Positions 5,507 through 6,391 of a DNA stretch of 6,391 bases are shown piece by piece. A program made the position numbers and the translations under genes. This DNA comes from Microbacteriaceae bacterium (GTDB lineage: Bacteria; Actinomycetota; Actinomycetes; Actinomycetales; Microbacteriaceae). Within the stretch, counting starts at the first letter, position 1. The number at the start of each line of letters is the position of its first letter. The stretch lies in assembly GCA_026785785.1 (NCBI GenBank), contig JAJAZI010000252.1, forward strand, positions 1-6,391, written 5' to 3'. The notes below the pieces were generated by a model. That model ran no database searches and had not been told where the DNA came from. It saw only the letters and a program-made list of their open reading frames with translations.

Positions 5507-6391
5507 TCAGTCCATCGTCACGTAGTCGGGGCCGGAGTACCGGCCAGTGGAGAGTTTCTGGCGCTGCAGGAGCACGTCGTTGAGCAGGCTCGACGCGCCG
5601 AAGCGGAACAGGTGCGGCTGCAGCCACTCCTCCCCCACCGTCTCGGCAACAGTGACGAGGTACTTGATGGCGTCCTTCGAGGTGCGGATGCCGCCGGCGG
5701 GCTTCACCCCGATTCTCTCCCCCGTGAGCCGGTACCAGTCTCCGACGACCTGAAGCATCAGCAGGGTGACCGGAAGCGTCGCGGCTGGCGCGACCTTGCC
5801 GGTCGAGGTCTTGATGAAGTCGCCGCCCGCGAGGATCGCGAGCCATGATGCCCGACGCACGTTGTCGTAGGTGGTGAGCTCCCCCGTCTCGAGGATCACC
5901 TTGAGGTGCGCGTAGGTTCCGTCGTCGCGACGGCAGGCCTCCTTCACCGCGACGATCTGGTCGAACACCCGGCCGTAGTGCCCGGCGAGGAAGGCTCCTC
6001 GGTCGATGACCATGTCGATCTCGTCCGCTCCGGCCGAGACCGCGTCCGTGGTGTCGGCGAGTTTCACCTCGAGCGAGGCCCGCCCGCTCGGGAACGCCGT
6101 GGCCACGGCGGCAACGTTGATGCCGTCATCCCGACCGGCAGAGTGGGCCGAGCCGAGCGCGGCGACGGCATCGGCGACCATATCGCCGTATACGCACACC
6201 GCGGCGACGCGCGGGGTGGAGAGGTCTCCGGGATCCGGCGTCATGGCCTTGGCGACGAGCGAGCGCACTTTGCCGGGCGTGTCCGCCCCCTCGAGTGTCG
6301 TGAGGTCGATGAGGCCGATGATCGTGTCGAGCGCCCACGCCTTCGATGTCGTCTTGATCGACCGGGTTCCGAGTGCCGCGGCGCGCGCCTC
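5507..6391 (-). CDS. deoC: Deoxyribose-phosphate aldolase, animal-DERA-like type (N-terminus outside window)
   Basis: Cleaves 2-deoxyribose-5-phosphate to acetaldehyde and glyceraldehyde-3-phosphate in deoxynucleoside catabolism. The 294 residues visible begin within the protein and contain the class I aldolase signatures: IGLIDLTTLEGADTP near the start, EIDMVID with the proton-relay Asp (window residue 126), DFIKTSTGK with the Schiff-base Lys194 (codon 5810-5812), and KPAGGIRT with Lys230. The IDLTTL motif, the KPAGGIR-plus-EEWLxPxLFRFGASSLL region and the C-terminal TGRY are features of the ~318-residue form found in animals and some bacteria, longer than the ~250-260 residues of E. coli DeoC. 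Homology continues to the right edge, so the real start is beyond 6391 and the GTG at 6268 is internal. It is the first visible gene of the operon, four bases upstream of the ALDH. Promoter and regulator sites are not visible. Confidence 0.96.
   Translation of the reverse strand, partial: EARAAALGTRSIKTTSKAWALDTIIGLIDLTTLEGADTPGKVRSLVAKAMTPDPGDLSTPRVAAVCVYGDMVADAVAALGSAHSAGRDDGINVAAVATAFPSGRASLEVKLADTTDAVSAGADEIDMVIDRGAFLAGHYGRVFDQIVAVKEACRRDDGTYAHLKVILETGELTTYDNVRRASWLAILAGGDFIKTSTGKVAPAATLPVTLLMLQVVGDWYRLTGERIGVKPAGGIRTSKDAIKYLVTVAETVGEEWLQPHLFRFGASSLLNDVLLQRQKLSTGRYSGPDYVTMD

Noticed and set aside
4096..5583. Long + strand open frame (495 codons) opposite the aldehyde dehydrogenase
   Set aside because: It is the antisense shadow of a clear ALDH with all catalytic motifs. 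Its translation is Arg/Gly/Asp/Val-rich low-complexity sequence, typical of antisense frames in high-GC DNA, with no recognisable domain.
6266..6268. GTG at 6268 as the start of deoC
   Set aside because: The 41 upstream codons in the same frame encode conserved DeoC sequence (IGLIDLTTLEGADTP), so the start is beyond the right edge.

Overview
The window looks like a chromosomal piece of a high-GC actinobacterium, most likely a member of the Microbacteriaceae or a close relative. The evidence is the very GC-rich third codon positions, a GTG start behind a strong AAGGGAG-type ribosome binding site, and the mix of secreted multi-modular glycanase and nucleoside-salvage genes. The genus cannot be fixed from the sequence alone.

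Left part (2-2833, + strand): the 3' portion of a large modular glycoside hydrolase gene whose beginning lies outside the window. It encodes the tail of a first CBM11-like beta-sandwich, a Calx-beta domain, a second CBM11-like domain, a second Calx-beta domain, and then a third CBM11-like domain that appears to be split by a whole GH16 (beta-1,3-glucanase/laminarinase-like) catalytic domain. The protein ends in a repetitive Lys/Pro-rich tail of six GKP hexapeptides flanked by two cysteines. It is presumably exported and acts on beta-glucans.

Middle (2834-3175): a convergent intergenic region. It holds a strong, probably bidirectional hairpin terminator, an 11-bp inverted repeat that could form a long structured element, two perfect 20-bp tandem repeats with a decayed third copy, and a small 10-bp direct duplication. 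I found no convincing gene in it.

Right part (3176-6391, - strand): a tightly packed operon read right to left. It consists of deoC (deoxyribose-phosphate aldolase of the longer, animal-DERA-like type, N-terminus outside the window), a complete catalytic aldehyde dehydrogenase, and a 284-residue ALDH-like protein that lacks the catalytic cysteine and general base. Four bases separate the first two genes and a four-base GTGA overlap joins the last two. DeoC would release acetaldehyde and glyceraldehyde-3-phosphate from deoxyribose-5-phosphate, and the dehydrogenase could oxidise the acetaldehyde to acetate. The full-length ALDH plus truncated inactive ALDH pair matches the domain plan of the fused ALDH16 family and may be its split, two-gene form.

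The two most interesting observations are the nested GH16-in-CBM architecture and the deoC-linked split ALDH16-like pair.
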